A stretch of DNA of 64,000 nucleotides. Origin: Paenibacillus rigui. GTDB lineage: Bacteria > Bacillota > Bacilli > Paenibacillales > NBRC-103111. The translations under genes and the position numbers were made by a program. Where the stretch lies: positions 62,001 through 126,000 of the forward strand of contig NZ_NMQW01000020.1 in assembly GCF_002234615.1 (NCBI RefSeq), read 5' to 3'. The notes beneath the pieces are model-generated. The model saw only the letters and a list, made by a program, of their open reading frames with translations, did not search any database and was not told where the DNA came from. Of the stretch, positions 1-8,331 are shown piece by piece; within the stretch, counting starts at the first letter, position 1; each line of letters begins with the position of its first letter.

Positions 1-117
1 AAACGCTCCCAGTCGGGTGCGGCTCCGACGGACGAAGGCATCGTCAAGAAAGCTTACGAGCTGCACGAAGAACTGAAGGAAGCGGCCCAAGGCTACTCCA
101 ACTCCATTTGCCGGTGA
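1..117 (+). CDS. C-terminal end of an unidentified protein (5' truncated)
   Basis: Frame 1 is open from the first base of the window to a TGA at 115-117, giving the last 38 residues of a protein whose start lies outside. The fragment is charged and looks helical, with a Lys/Glu-rich stretch and a final Cys-Arg. A rho-independent terminator follows at 255-291, consistent with the end of a transcription unit. I do not recognise the family, and the fragment is too short to assign a function. Confidence 0.5.
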   Translation, partial: KRSQSGAAPTDEGIVKKAYELHEELKEAAQGYSNSICR

Positions 118-254
118 ATGAATAGTTGAGGTCGATGGTACGGCTAATTGATCTGGAAGAGCTCGGGCGATGGAATCTCGGTTAGTGGTGTAAACAAAAT
201 ATCGACGCTTCCGAATACTACTTGTCAAGTCTTTGTGCTCTTTTTTTGCACGAA

Positions 255-291
255 AAAAGAGCGGGCTATCTTTTCGATAACCTGCTCTTTT
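255..291 (+). terminator. Rho-independent terminator
   Basis: A long stem (arms 255-270 and 276-291, with G-U pairs) closes a short TTTTC loop and ends in T residues. It probably terminates the gene that ends at 117. The rest of 118-415 holds no convincing gene; only the ribosome binding site GAGGAG of the next gene is visible. Confidence 0.7.
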
Positions 292-415
292 CGAAATTCT
301 GGCCCAACGCCTTAACTTAATGACATTGAGAGGCCGGATGGGCCTCATTTTCGTATTCCAATACTACCATTTGTTGGTATAATGGGAGGGAACATAAGTA
401 GAGGAGATTTCATTC

Positions 416-940
416 ATGGTTATTAAATTAGGGCATTTTGAAGTAACTTCCGGCAGATTCGTTGTAGCGGATCCTTGTTACGAGCTTAATACGGAGACCA
501 TTATTATGGGCGTTCTAGATCATGTACTGAACGGTTCATGGATTGCGAATGTAGAGAGGCTTGAAGTAAATGACTGGGGCGAAGCATGCTCCAAGCTATA
601 TGCTTACCATCAATTATATGAAGATCAGGTGGAGGAACTGCACTGGGTGAAGTGCAGCTTTATAGTAGGAGTGGACAGCGGACAAGCAGGGATTTTTGAC
701 ATGAATATGTTTAGAATTGCTGACTCGGTTGCAGAGGGGGATTCCGATCCTACAGATAGTGATTGGTATTTGACTTGCTGTGATATTACAGAGAGTGCAA
801 ATGAAGCAGGGGTTTTAGACGGGGGAGCTGTTTCACGAACAGGGTTTGGCGACGGTGCATATGGGGCTTACATGGCCATGAACGAGCAGAATCAAATTAT
901 AGCGGTGAAAATTGTTTTTATTAAAGGATCTGAGATTTGA
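416..940 (+). CDS. DUF4241-type protein of unknown function
   Basis: This 174-residue soluble protein has the features of the DUF4241 family: an N-terminal segment with VADPCY, a central GVDSGQAGIFD motif (about residues 85-95) and a C-terminal DGAYGAYMA stretch followed by a hydrophobic beta strand. The biochemical role of the family is not known. ATG 416 is preceded by GAGGAG at good spacing. It has no signal peptide or membrane segment. The next gene starts about 40 bases downstream, so the two may be co-transcribed. The family call rests on remembered motifs. Confidence 0.6.
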   Translation: MVIKLGHFEVTSGRFVVADPCYELNTETIIMGVLDHVLNGSWIANVERLEVNDWGEACSKLYAYHQLYEDQVEELHWVKCSFIVGVDSGQAGIFDMNMFRIADSVAEGDSDPTDSDWYLTCCDITESANEAGVLDGGAVSRTGFGDGAYGAYMAMNEQNQIIAVKIVFIKGSEI

Positions 941-983
941 GACGGGATTTTTGAGCTGTGAACATGGAAGGAAGGTGGACACG

Positions 984-1601
984 TTGAGCCACTGGAAGGA
1001 AGCGTTAAGCACATTTTGTAATCTATATTTCAATTCCGGTAAGCAAATAGATTGGATTCTTGTTGGATCCGCTGGATCTGCTTTGCAAGGGGCCGGCATG
1101 AGTCCTAATGATATTGATATTTATACTAAAAAGCTTGAGGGAGTGGGGGAGATTAGCGAACTCCTGAAATCTTTTCAGTTAGAAGAAAAGAGTCCATTTC
1201 CTTACCACGATTCAAACTGGCTTTCATCCAAGGAAGAACCCTATTTTACCCAATCATTCCCATCGGGTTTTACTTGGACCAAGGGCAGATGGAAAATGCA
1301 CTCCTTCCCTCTCGAAGTCGTACATATCTCAGATTCTGCTGGAATTCCGGATTCTGAAGACGGTGAAGGGATCTGGGAAGGTGGCAAGTACATCTGGGAC
1401 AAAAAGCAATATGTTGATTTTCAAAGCTTCGACATTCCATTGGTCCCCCTTGAAATTCAATTGGAGTCTAATTTGAGACGACAAAGACAGGATCGAATTC
1501 AAGAAATCATAAACGTACTTAAGGCAAGGGGTTATAATGAGAAGTTGTTAAGGACAGCCGTTTCAAGTTCGAACCATGAATATCTTAAGGGGTTGTTATA
1601 G
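984..1601 (+). CDS. Nucleotidyltransferase-fold protein
   Basis: The protein has about 205 residues and a polymerase-beta-type nucleotidyltransferase signature: a Gly-Ser motif (LVGSAGSALQG) followed by DIDIY, which supplies the paired metal-binding aspartates. Such proteins transfer a nucleotide to a small molecule or protein (aminoglycoside nucleotidyltransferases, MNT-type antitoxins); the substrate is not readable here. I choose the TTG at 984, because GGAAGGAAGGTGG sits at ideal spacing before it. A longer reading from ATG 912 would overlap the previous gene and has no ribosome binding site. The C-terminal half has a Leu/Arg-rich helix (LESNLRRQRQDRI). No partner gene marks it as a toxin-antitoxin component. 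Confidence 0.6.
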   Translation: MSHWKEALSTFCNLYFNSGKQIDWILVGSAGSALQGAGMSPNDIDIYTKKLEGVGEISELLKSFQLEEKSPFPYHDSNWLSSKEEPYFTQSFPSGFTWTKGRWKMHSFPLEVVHISDSAGIPDSEDGEGIWEGGKYIWDKKQYVDFQSFDIPLVPLEIQLESNLRRQRQDRIQEIINVLKARGYNEKLLRTAVSSSNHEYLKGLL

Positions 1602-1664
1602 ATGGAAGCGGTTGCCATCTGAGTGAATTACCTGGTGCAGGCGTCTTAGTGGGGGGATTAAAGA

Positions 1665-2471
1665 ATGAAAAAATTGGTATTGAGATGCTTCCCTTTTTTG
1701 TACAAATGGAGAGTCCAGCAGCTTATTCTCAAAAGGCACATAATCAATTTCAATCCCAAAATTGTTTATGCACGCGAAAGACAAACGAATCTTATCGGTA
1801 ATATTTGTAAACGGCATAAATCGGTACTAAGAAGAGTCCTTCAAAATTCAGACCCTATCCTGCAAGAGAATAAAATAAAAAATCTTAACCTTGCGCTAGG
1901 CCACTTGGATGGAATCGTTATAAATCCGGGAGAAACCTTTTCATTCTGGCGCTTGGTTGGAAAAACAACAAGGGCTAAAGGATATATCGACGGATTAATG
2001 TTATCGAATGGTGAAGTCCGGACAGGTCCGGGGGGAGGCTTATGCCAATTAGCCAATATGCTTTTTTGGTTAGCTCTTCATACCCCTCTTGAAATTAAAG
2101 AACGACATCATCATAGCTTCGATCTATTTCCTGATGACAGAAGAGTAATCCCCTTCGGGACCGGGACGAGCATATTTTATAATTACATCGATTTACAATT
2201 TTATAATCCGACAAGCTGCAAGTTTCAATTTCATCTTTTTTTGTCAGACGATTTTTTGGAAGGCTCGATACAATGCAGTGATGATTTGGAGTTTATTTAC
2301 AAAATCGAAGAGAGAAACCATCAGTTTTATGAAAAAGAAGGTCGTTGGTATCGAACCAATGAAATATGGCGATTGGAACTAAGCAAGGAAGATCATACCG
2401 TTGTTCATGAGAGGTTAATCATGGTAAATAATTCAGAAGTTAAGTATATGAAACCAGGAGTGTCGATGTAG
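1665..2471 (+). CDS. VanW family protein
   Basis: This is a 268-residue protein whose middle (about residues 85-180) is a VanW domain: INPGETFSFW, then GPGGGLCQLANMLFW, then HHHSFDLFPDDRRVIPFGTGTS. VanW occurs as an accessory gene in vanB-type glycopeptide-resistance clusters, but its biochemical role is unknown and most family members lie outside resistance loci. No vanH, vanA/B or vanX gene is nearby, so no resistance function should be inferred. There is no clear signal peptide; the N-terminus is basic and hydrophobic. ATG 1665 follows a GGGGGATTA stretch. Confidence 0.8.
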   Translation: MKKLVLRCFPFLYKWRVQQLILKRHIINFNPKIVYARERQTNLIGNICKRHKSVLRRVLQNSDPILQENKIKNLNLALGHLDGIVINPGETFSFWRLVGKTTRAKGYIDGLMLSNGEVRTGPGGGLCQLANMLFWLALHTPLEIKERHHHSFDLFPDDRRVIPFGTGTSIFYNYIDLQFYNPTSCKFQFHLFLSDDFLEGSIQCSDDLEFIYKIEERNHQFYEKEGRWYRTNEIWRLELSKEDHTVVHERLIMVNNSEVKYMKPGVSM

Positions 2472-2536
2472 AGAGTGGACCAAAATGTGATTAAAGTTTG
2501 GCAGAATACAGAAAGGAGAGGAAAGGTATAAACCAG

Positions 2537-3155
2537 ATGAATCGGCTCCCCCTCATAAGACAATATGAGAAAGATTACCATGATGTATGCTATGAAACCC
2601 ATGAGCTTTTCGAACCTGGCTCCTGGTTGCACAAGCCTGTGAAGACCATTATGGAGCTTATGAGTGCTTTTGAATCTAAATCTGAGGTGAATGTTTTGGA
2701 TTTAGGCTGCGGGGTAGGCAGGAATAGTATTCCCGTCGCTCAACAAATTCTCAAAAAAGAGGGTAAAGTGGTCTGCATTGATTTATTAGAGTCCGCTATT
2801 TCCAAGTTGGAAGAGTATAGCAAACAATATCATATGATGAGTAAGATCGAAGGTGTGCTCTCCGATATTGCGGGTTACCGAATGGCTCCCAAAGGGAACC
2901 AAGGACCAAGGCGTCAATTGCATCATCATTGGTACTGGGATTAAAGAAACTTTCATGGATACCGGCGAATCACTTGAACCCATGTTTGAGCTGTTATTTG
3001 AGACGCCGTATTTGATTTCTAAATTCGAAGCCTTTTATCAAGATTGGACCTGGATTAAACAAACAATAAAACCGTATCGTGTAGAAATTACTAGAAACGG
3101 CAGGAGAGTTCTCCTTGAAAGCGATGTTGTAACTTGGGCGGTCCAGAAAAAATGA
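2537..3155 (+). pseudogene. Class I SAM-dependent methyltransferase, disrupted by deletion and frameshift
   Basis: The 5' part, from ATG 2537 with GAAAGGAGAGG upstream, encodes motif I (VLDLGCGVGRNSIPVAQ) and the acidic motif II strand (VVCIDLLESA) of a class I methyltransferase. Near 2890 the reading frame breaks and runs to a stop at 2944. The rest of the fold continues in another frame to 3155 (GTKDQGVNCIIIGTG, ETGESLEPMFELLF-like segment, NGRRVLLES). The segment that normally joins them, including the strand-4 region and the following helix, is absent. Both a deletion of roughly 25-35 codons and a frame change are therefore implied. The product is unlikely to be active. An assembly error could explain the frame change but not easily the missing segment. 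Confidence 0.7.
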
Positions 3156-3190
3156 TCAATGAGTAATTCATCGAAGGGTAGGGAATTTGT

Positions 3191-3646
3191 ATGGAACATT
3201 CCATTGAGAATCGTTTGCACCAAAGGGGTATCATTTTACCGAAGGCCAGTCATCCTGCCGCAAGTTATACGAATTGTGTTATTGTCAATGGACTGATGTT
3301 TGTGTCTGGCAAAGGTCCGACAAGCAGCTGCAAGGGGAAGCTGGGAAGCGATTATACGACAGATGAGGGTTATCAATTTGCAAGAGAGGCAGGGATCGAG
3401 GTTCTCGCAGTTGTCAAGGATGCGCTGGGCACTTTGGATAAAGTGAAAAGAGTGGTGAAAGTTCAAGGGTTTGTGAACGCCGAGCCATCTTTTGAAGAGC
3501 ATCATAAGGTTCTTAACGGTTTCTCCGATTTGATGGCTGAGGTATTTCAGGAAAAAGGGGTGCACGCGAGATCGGTATTCGGTGCGGTCTCGGTTCGGGA
3601 TAATCTGCCGATTATTGTAGAATCCATTTTTGAAGTCAATGTATAG
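3191..3646 (+). CDS. RidA family protein
   Basis: This 151-residue protein belongs to the RidA/YjgF/UK114 family. It is a small trimeric fold that in RidA itself hydrolyses reactive enamine/imine intermediates released by PLP enzymes. The landmarks are the LMFVSGKGP strand near residue 40, the VVKVQGFVNAEPSFEEHHKVLNGF region, and the C-terminal ARSVFGAVSVRDNLPIIVES segment, which carries the family's conserved Arg. It belongs to the longer YoaB-like subgroup, where the substrate is not known. ATG 3191 is preceded by GGGTAGGG. The NUDIX gene starts 11 bases downstream, suggesting an operon. Confidence 0.85.
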   Translation: MEHSIENRLHQRGIILPKASHPAASYTNCVIVNGLMFVSGKGPTSSCKGKLGSDYTTDEGYQFAREAGIEVLAVVKDALGTLDKVKRVVKVQGFVNAEPSFEEHHKVLNGFSDLMAEVFQEKGVHARSVFGAVSVRDNLPIIVESIFEVNV

Positions 3647-3657
3647 AGGTGGTATAT

Positions 3658-4158
3658 ATGGAAATAAGGCAAATGGCAACTGCATTTTTAACAAACCAAG
3701 ATGACGTATTGATGATGAAAAAAGCTGGAAGCAAGCTGTTTCAATTTGAGTTTTGGGGTGGTATTGGAGGCCATCTGGAATATGAAGAACTGAATAATCC
3801 AATGCTGGCCAGCTATAGAGAGATTGAAGAGGAGACTGGTTTTAAGAGAAAGGAAATAAATAATTTCAAATTGAAATACATACTAATCGAAAATAACGAT
3901 GGAGAAATTCGCCAGCAATACGTCTATTTTGGGGAAACGAAACATAGGAACTTTGCACCTTCTGATGAAGGGGAGCTATATTGGATACCCCGAAATGAAA
4001 TTACAAGCCTACATACGTCTAAAATAATTAATTATACTTGGATACATTATTTGGAACATCCGTTTATTAAAGATATTGTAGTCGGAACTACGACACGAAA
4101 TAAAGAACAATATTCACAAATTCAATGGAGCATAATGAAAGAGACGGTTGCCTTCTAG
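3658..4158 (+). CDS. NUDIX hydrolase
   Basis: This is a 166-residue NUDIX-fold hydrolase, expected to cleave a nucleoside diphosphate linked to another group with Mg. The NUDIX box appears as GGHLEYEELNNP followed by REIEEETGF (about residues 38-66). It has two more residues than the canonical spacing, a variant I recall from a Bacillota subgroup. ATG 3658 is chosen because AGAGGTGG lies five bases upstream; a GTG nine bases earlier would overlap that site. It is probably co-transcribed with the ridA-like gene. The substrate cannot be deduced. Confidence 0.8.
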   Translation: MEIRQMATAFLTNQDDVLMMKKAGSKLFQFEFWGGIGGHLEYEELNNPMLASYREIEEETGFKRKEINNFKLKYILIENNDGEIRQQYVYFGETKHRNFAPSDEGELYWIPRNEITSLHTSKIINYTWIHYLEHPFIKDIVVGTTTRNKEQYSQIQWSIMKETVAF

Positions 4159-4438
4159 TTGACAAGATGAATGTCGTCAATGTGGGGCCCAAACAGGGCT
4201 CCGGAATTCTTTTATAAACTGTGGAAGAATTTGTTCTAACTCAAAATGGAAACGCATACAAATCCATGATTTTGTTCTATGGATTACTGGTTTTCGTTCC
4301 TTGTTGATCTATATGGCTAGCGGTATGATGGGAAACGGAAGGAGGACATTTGATGAATATGTGACATGAATAAAGGAGGCTGCGGTATTTAAGAAAAGCG
4401 TTCGCATAACTATAAATTAGGCCCACAAAAGTTATAAG
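4159..4438. other. Intergenic stretch without a recognisable gene
   Basis: Between the NUDIX gene and the terminator at 4439 I see no ORF with a ribosome binding site. A short inverted repeat (TTGAC near 4160 and GTCAA near 4178) is too weak to call. Confidence 0.4.
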
Positions 4439-4488
4439 CAGCCTAAGTCTTCTGATGGATGAAGATAGCTTAGGCTGTTCTTTTTTTC
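4439..4488 (+). terminator. Probable rho-independent terminator
   Basis: The arms CAGCCTAAG (4439-4447) and CTTAGGCTG (4469-4477) pair perfectly. An inner TCTTC/GAAGA stem extends the hairpin, and a T-rich tract follows at 4478-4488. It can end plus-strand transcription from the NUDIX gene. Read on the minus strand it lies just after cydB, so it may also slow transcription there, although that side has a poorer T tract. Confidence 0.75.
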
Positions 4489-4511
4489 ACAGCATGGGTG
4501 GCTTGTAGAGG

Positions 4512-5537
4512 CTAGTCCTGACGCAAATACCGTCTGTCCTTAAGAAAAAGCTTCCAGAACAAGTAGAAGGCTGGCCCCAGAATTAAAATGCCAATGGCAT
4601 AGGCAACCAGCAGCGCGTGGAAGGTGACTGAATTGGTAAAGCCCTGCTCCACCGTGAGATGCGGCTGGATCATGTAGGGCAAATGGGCAAGCCCATAGCC
4701 GATGCTGGCAAAAACATATTGCAGGATAATGGCCGTAAAGGCTACGCGAGGCACGAGTGACGGCCCGCTCCCACGGAAGGACAGTAAGGCGCAATAACCG
4801 ATGACAAAGGCGAGAATGGACAAGATGAACCAGATGATGTTCTGTTCGATCCCTGTTTTCAACCAGGCGGCTTCCGGATGCAGCGTATAGATAGTGATAA
4901 TGGCAAAGCATAGCGTAAAAGGTCCCAGCCCGATCGCCGCTTTGCGGTAAAGAAGATAAGCCGATTCATCATTCGATTCCTTGGCGTAATCCGACAAAAA
5001 CAAGGCCGACAGGAACAATTCCGTCGTTAGGCCAAAGCCAAGATGGGCCCACAATGTGGGGCTGAGCATCAGGCTGCCAAAATGCAGTGTAGGTACGCCG
5101 TTGGGAAAGTCAATAAATCCCCCAAGCGATATGGGAAGAATGGAGACGAGCAGGCCGGGGATTAACAGCCCGGTGATCCCGGAAACAACACGCAGCTGCT
5201 TGTCATATTTATCGGAGGAGTATGCATACACCATAAAGCTGCTGCGGATCAGCAGGAGGAACAGCACGAGACTGACAGGCAAAATTAAGGCTGTGCCCAG
5301 AATCGCAACCGCTTTGGGAAAAAAACCAACCAGGGCTACAACCAACAGCACCAGAAATGTGTTCGTAACCTCCCAAGTCGGAGATAAATACCGGTTGGCC
5401 AAATGACCCGCATTGGTTTGGCGGCCCCGGCCCAGCAGCATCCCCCAGAAGCCCGAGCCGAAATCAATGGATCCCAGAATGGAATAGATAAACACCAGAA
5501 ACCACACCAGCACGATGGCAATTGTCGATTCAAGCAT
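4512..5537 (-). CDS. cydB: Cytochrome bd-type oxidase subunit II
   Basis: Subunit II of a bd-type quinol oxidase, an integral membrane protein of about 341 residues with eight or nine hydrophobic segments. The N-terminal VWFLVFIYSILGSIDFGSGFW stretch is the typical CydB opening, with its conserved acidic residue in helix I. The ATG at 5537 overlaps the cydA stop (ATGCTTGA arrangement), giving translational coupling. A GTG at 5549 is possible but sits on the GAGGAG site itself. The ATG lies 13 bases from that site, so the start is not certain. It acts with CydA to reduce oxygen to water in the cytoplasmic membrane. No cydCD genes are in the window. Confidence 0.88.
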   Translation of the reverse strand: MLESTIAIVLVWFLVFIYSILGSIDFGSGFWGMLLGRGRQTNAGHLANRYLSPTWEVTNTFLVLLVVALVGFFPKAVAILGTALILPVSLVLFLLLIRSSFMVYAYSSDKYDKQLRVVSGITGLLIPGLLVSILPISLGGFIDFPNGVPTLHFGSLMLSPTLWAHLGFGLTTELFLSALFLSDYAKESNDESAYLLYRKAAIGLGPFTLCFAIITIYTLHPEAAWLKTGIEQNIIWFILSILAFVIGYCALLSFRGSGPSLVPRVAFTAIILQYVFASIGYGLAHLPYMIQPHLTVEQGFTNSVTFHALLVAYAIGILILGPAFYLFWKLFLKDRRYLRQD

Positions 5538-6891
5538 AATTAGGAACACGCTCCTCGTCTGTGGAAGAGAAAGTATCGGTCAGATCCTTTGCCACAGGAT
5601 GACGCTTGAAGTAAAAACGCAGCACGAACATCGTTACAAACAGCAGCACCACATAGATGCTGACAAAGGTGACGAACAGGAAACCGAGATTTTCATTCTG
5701 CGTCGCTGCGTCCTTGGTCAGCTGAATATGATAAATCGTCCAAGGCTGACGTCCGGTGCAGCTGAAGATCCACCCTGTCTCTACGCCGATGATAGAAAGG
5801 GCTCCAGATGCGCTCAGCGCGAACAGCATCCAGCGGCTCAGACTGCGTTTGAACAAATAGCGCCAAAGCAGTGTTCCCGCGGAGAACACAATAAGCAGCA
5901 TTCCGATGACGACCATCAGATTGAAGAGCGTATGGATGTATAAGGGAGGACGCAGCTCCTCGGGATATTCGTTCAAGCCCTTGACAACGGTATCGAAGCG
6001 GTTTCCCGCCAAAAAACTGAGCAGCCAAGGGATTTCAATTCCTCCTCGTACTTCCTGTGCTACAGGGTCGGCCACACCGAAGACCGCAAGCGGTGCGTGA
6101 TCCATTGTCTTGAATAGCCCTTCTGCAGCGGCAAGCTTCTCCGGCTGATAGTTGTGCAGCATTTGTGCCGTAGCATGTCCATTCAGTGCGGTAAGCAGCG
6201 AAAGTCCGCCGCCGATCACCAGACCGAGCACCAGGCTGCGGGTGTGATAATTCCGCTCCTCCTGCGAAAGACTTCGTCTAAGCAATTTGGCAGCTGCTAA
6301 AGACACGATGATGAACGCGCCCGTCATGTAGGCGGAGAACAACACGTGAAGCGAAGTCGTTAGCAGACTCGGGCTGAATATAGCGGCGATCGGATCTACA
6401 TTCGTCACCTCGCCGTTCACGAGATCAAAGCCCTTAGGCGTGTTCATCCAGGCATGGGCATCGGTAATGAGCACAGCCGAGGCACTGGCTCCGAGGGCTA
6501 CGAAAAACACACTAACCATGCGCAAAAGTGGAGAGAGACGGTCTGCCGCATACACATAGATCGACATAAACAAGGCTTCTAGAAGGAACGCCCAGATTTC
6601 TACCTGAAAGGGCACGGCAATCACCTGTCCTACAATGGCCATAAATCCCGGGAACAGCAGGGAGAGCATGACACCGACGATGGTGCCCGATGGTATGGCT
6701 ACCCCTAGAATGATAGCAAAGCCCTTCGTCCAGCGCTTGGCCATGATGGCGTAATGCTTTTCTTTCCTAAGATGATAGAGCAGCTCGGCAAATACGACCA
6801 TAAACGGCAGTCCGACACCAAGGGTGGCGAAAATAATGTGAAAGGCCATCGAGGTTCCGAATAAGGCACGAGCTAATTCAACAGTCGTCAT
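5530..6891 (-). CDS. cydA: Cytochrome bd-type oxidase subunit I, divergent
   Basis: A 453-residue membrane protein with about nine helices and a short Q-loop. Conserved elements are His18 (AFHIIF; equivalent to E. coli His19), the helix HVLFSAYMTGAF (b558 His ligand), the LFNLMVVIG helix (b558 Met ligand) and GRQPW. In E. coli CydA the last motif reads AEYGRQPW, with Glu445 serving heme b595. Here it reads SCTGRQPW, so the glutamate is replaced by Cys. The two helix-III glutamates are seven rather than eight residues apart. This resembles the divergent YthA-type branch. The ATG has AGGAAAGGATG upstream. No FNR-type box is visible in its promoter region (6892-7080). Confidence 0.88.
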   Translation of the reverse strand: MTTVELARALFGTSMAFHIIFATLGVGLPFMVVFAELLYHLRKEKHYAIMAKRWTKGFAIILGVAIPSGTIVGVMLSLLFPGFMAIVGQVIAVPFQVEIWAFLLEALFMSIYVYAADRLSPLLRMVSVFFVALGASASAVLITDAHAWMNTPKGFDLVNGEVTNVDPIAAIFSPSLLTTSLHVLFSAYMTGAFIIVSLAAAKLLRRSLSQEERNYHTRSLVLGLVIGGGLSLLTALNGHATAQMLHNYQPEKLAAAEGLFKTMDHAPLAVFGVADPVAQEVRGGIEIPWLLSFLAGNRFDTVVKGLNEYPEELRPPLYIHTLFNLMVVIGMLLIVFSAGTLLWRYLFKRSLSRWMLFALSASGALSIIGVETGWIFSCTGRQPWTIYHIQLTKDAATQNENLGFLFVTFVSIYVVLLFVTMFVLRFYFKRHPVAKDLTDTFSSTDEERVPNYA

Positions 6892-7081
6892 GATAAACGC
6901 ATCCTTTCCTGTCCCTCCGGTTTGAGCGGAGGGCTGGAACTATTTTCATGCGTTAGTATAAACGGATCGTGCAGGAATTATTTGCAAATTTGTAGAAATT
7001 AGATTTCCGAATGCTGTGGGGCTTCTTCAGGAGCCGGTCGTTTATAAGGATTTAGGTTGAATCGATTGGAGGAGGCTTTTT

Positions 7082-7663
7082 ATGAAAACGACGTTATATA
7101 TGGTGAGGCACGCAGAATCGCCATTTGTTTTTGGCGAAGAGAGGACGAGAGGGTTATCTGAAGAAGGTACTGCCGACGCGGTAAAGGTTGCGGATGTACT
7201 CGAAGGGGTTGACATCAGTTACATTGCTTCAAGCCATTATGAAAGGGCTGTGCAAACGGTTCAATCTATTGCAGAGCGTAAAGGCTTACCTATAAACCGA
7301 TTCGAAGCACTGAGGGAAAGAGCAATAAAAGGGTTAGATTATAAGGCGCCATGGGAGGATTTGTTAAAGGCGATAGAAGTGTCCTTCGTGGACCTGGACT
7401 ATGCGCTCGAAGGGGGAGAATCGACGAGGGAGGCGCAGCAAAGGGCTATTCCGCTCATTGAACAATTGCTTCAGGACTATGCCGGAAAGCATGTTGTTAT
7501 CGGAACCCATGGGAATATCATGACGATCATCATGCATTACTATAATAAAAGCTACGGCTTTGACTTCTGGAACCGTACCTCCAAGCCGGATATTTATAAA
7601 ATGACATTTCACCATTCCCAATTGGAGCGGGTAGAAAGAATGTGGAAAGGGAAACCGTTCTAA
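7082..7663 (+). CDS. Histidine phosphatase family protein
   Basis: This is a 193-residue phosphoglycerate-mutase-like phosphatase. The catalytic RHAES motif with its phospho-accepting histidine lies at residues 9-13, the second arginine segment is ASSHYERAVQT, and the second catalytic histidine is in GTHGN near residue 143. Such proteins dephosphorylate small metabolites or proteins in the cytoplasm; the substrate is not known. GGAGGAGGC precedes ATG 7082. The gene converges with the next one, and the two coding regions overlap by four bases at 7660-7663. Confidence 0.85.
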   Translation: MKTTLYMVRHAESPFVFGEERTRGLSEEGTADAVKVADVLEGVDISYIASSHYERAVQTVQSIAERKGLPINRFEALRERAIKGLDYKAPWEDLLKAIEVSFVDLDYALEGGESTREAQQRAIPLIEQLLQDYAGKHVVIGTHGNIMTIIMHYYNKSYGFDFWNRTSKPDIYKMTFHHSQLERVERMWKGKPF

Positions 7664-8160
7664 TCCCAAAGCGGGATTTTGAAAACAAGGATCAAGAATA
7701 TAACAGACCCGAGTGAGAGGAGCAAAGCTTTCTTGAGATTCGTCTGATGGAGCTTGATGACATAGAACATGACTAAATAAAATCCGAAGGACCAAAGGAT
7801 GCTCCATCCCCGATCGTAAGTGATACGGCCATACATAAACCAGATAGATTCCAGAAGGGTTAATCCGATGACCCAGCCGAAGTAATAGAAGAACTTCGTG
7901 AGCTTTCGGGACGGGTAATAATATAAGTATAGGATCGTTATAGAGGGAAGCAGTACGAAGGTATTGAGCAGGTCGGCTATTTTGTGATTTATCAATAGCT
8001 CCGGATGAAACGACCAGGTCAAGTGATTTTGACAGAGCAGGTTATATAGAAGGTTGCAAAGAGAGACAAATGTGTACGTTACATAATAGGTTTTCCATTG
8101 CCTGCCTGCTCCCGTTAGTAGAACAGCAGCTAAGAATGCAAAGTTCGTAAATAATATCAT
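7660..8160 (-). CDS. CBO0543 family integral membrane protein
   Basis: The product is about 166 residues with five or six hydrophobic segments. It matches the CBO0543 type common in Bacillales: a short aromatic loop (HLTWSFHPELL), a central LLNTFVLLPSITILYLYYYP helix and a GW-containing C-terminal half. The function is unknown. I prefer ATG 8160, which has GGGAGAGAG upstream; a longer reading to 8208 has no supporting site. Its promoter faces that of the 52-residue peptide gene, and the FNR-type box at 8237-8252 lies between them, so both could respond to it. Confidence 0.7.
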   Translation of the reverse strand: MILFTNFAFLAAVLLTGAGRQWKTYYVTYTFVSLCNLLYNLLCQNHLTWSFHPELLINHKIADLLNTFVLLPSITILYLYYYPSRKLTKFFYYFGWVIGLTLLESIWFMYGRITYDRGWSILWSFGFYLVMFYVIKLHQTNLKKALLLSLGSVIFLILVFKIPLWD

Positions 8161-8236
8161 CCCATGCGCTCTCTCCCTGTATGTCGTTATGCAGTTCAGT
8201 GTAACCATTTGTTATTATTCTAAATGAGGCTGCGCC

Positions 8237-8280
8237 TGTGACAAGAATCACATATTTTCTGCCATCTCTTCCTCTATACT
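8237..8280 (+). promoter_or_regulatory. FNR-type class II promoter
   Basis: TGTGACAAGAATCACA (8237-8252) is a perfect TGTGA-N6-TCACA palindrome. A TATACT -10 box lies at 8275-8280, putting the centre of the box about 42 bases before the predicted start of transcription. That is the class II activator position. The same geometry recurs before pflB, the second hemerythrin gene and adhE. Confidence 0.75.
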
Positions 8281-8331
8281 TGAGCTAACGCAAAAGAAAC
8301 ATGCAAATGAAAAAGTAAAGGGGAAGATCAC

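Noticed and set aside
984-1601. MNT/HEPN-type toxin-antitoxin component
   Set aside because: No HEPN partner gene is adjacent, and the DUF4241 gene before it is not a known partner.
1665-2471. Glycopeptide resistance locus because of VanW
   Set aside because: No VanH, ligase, VanX, VanY or VanRS gene is nearby, and VanW proteins are widespread without resistance.
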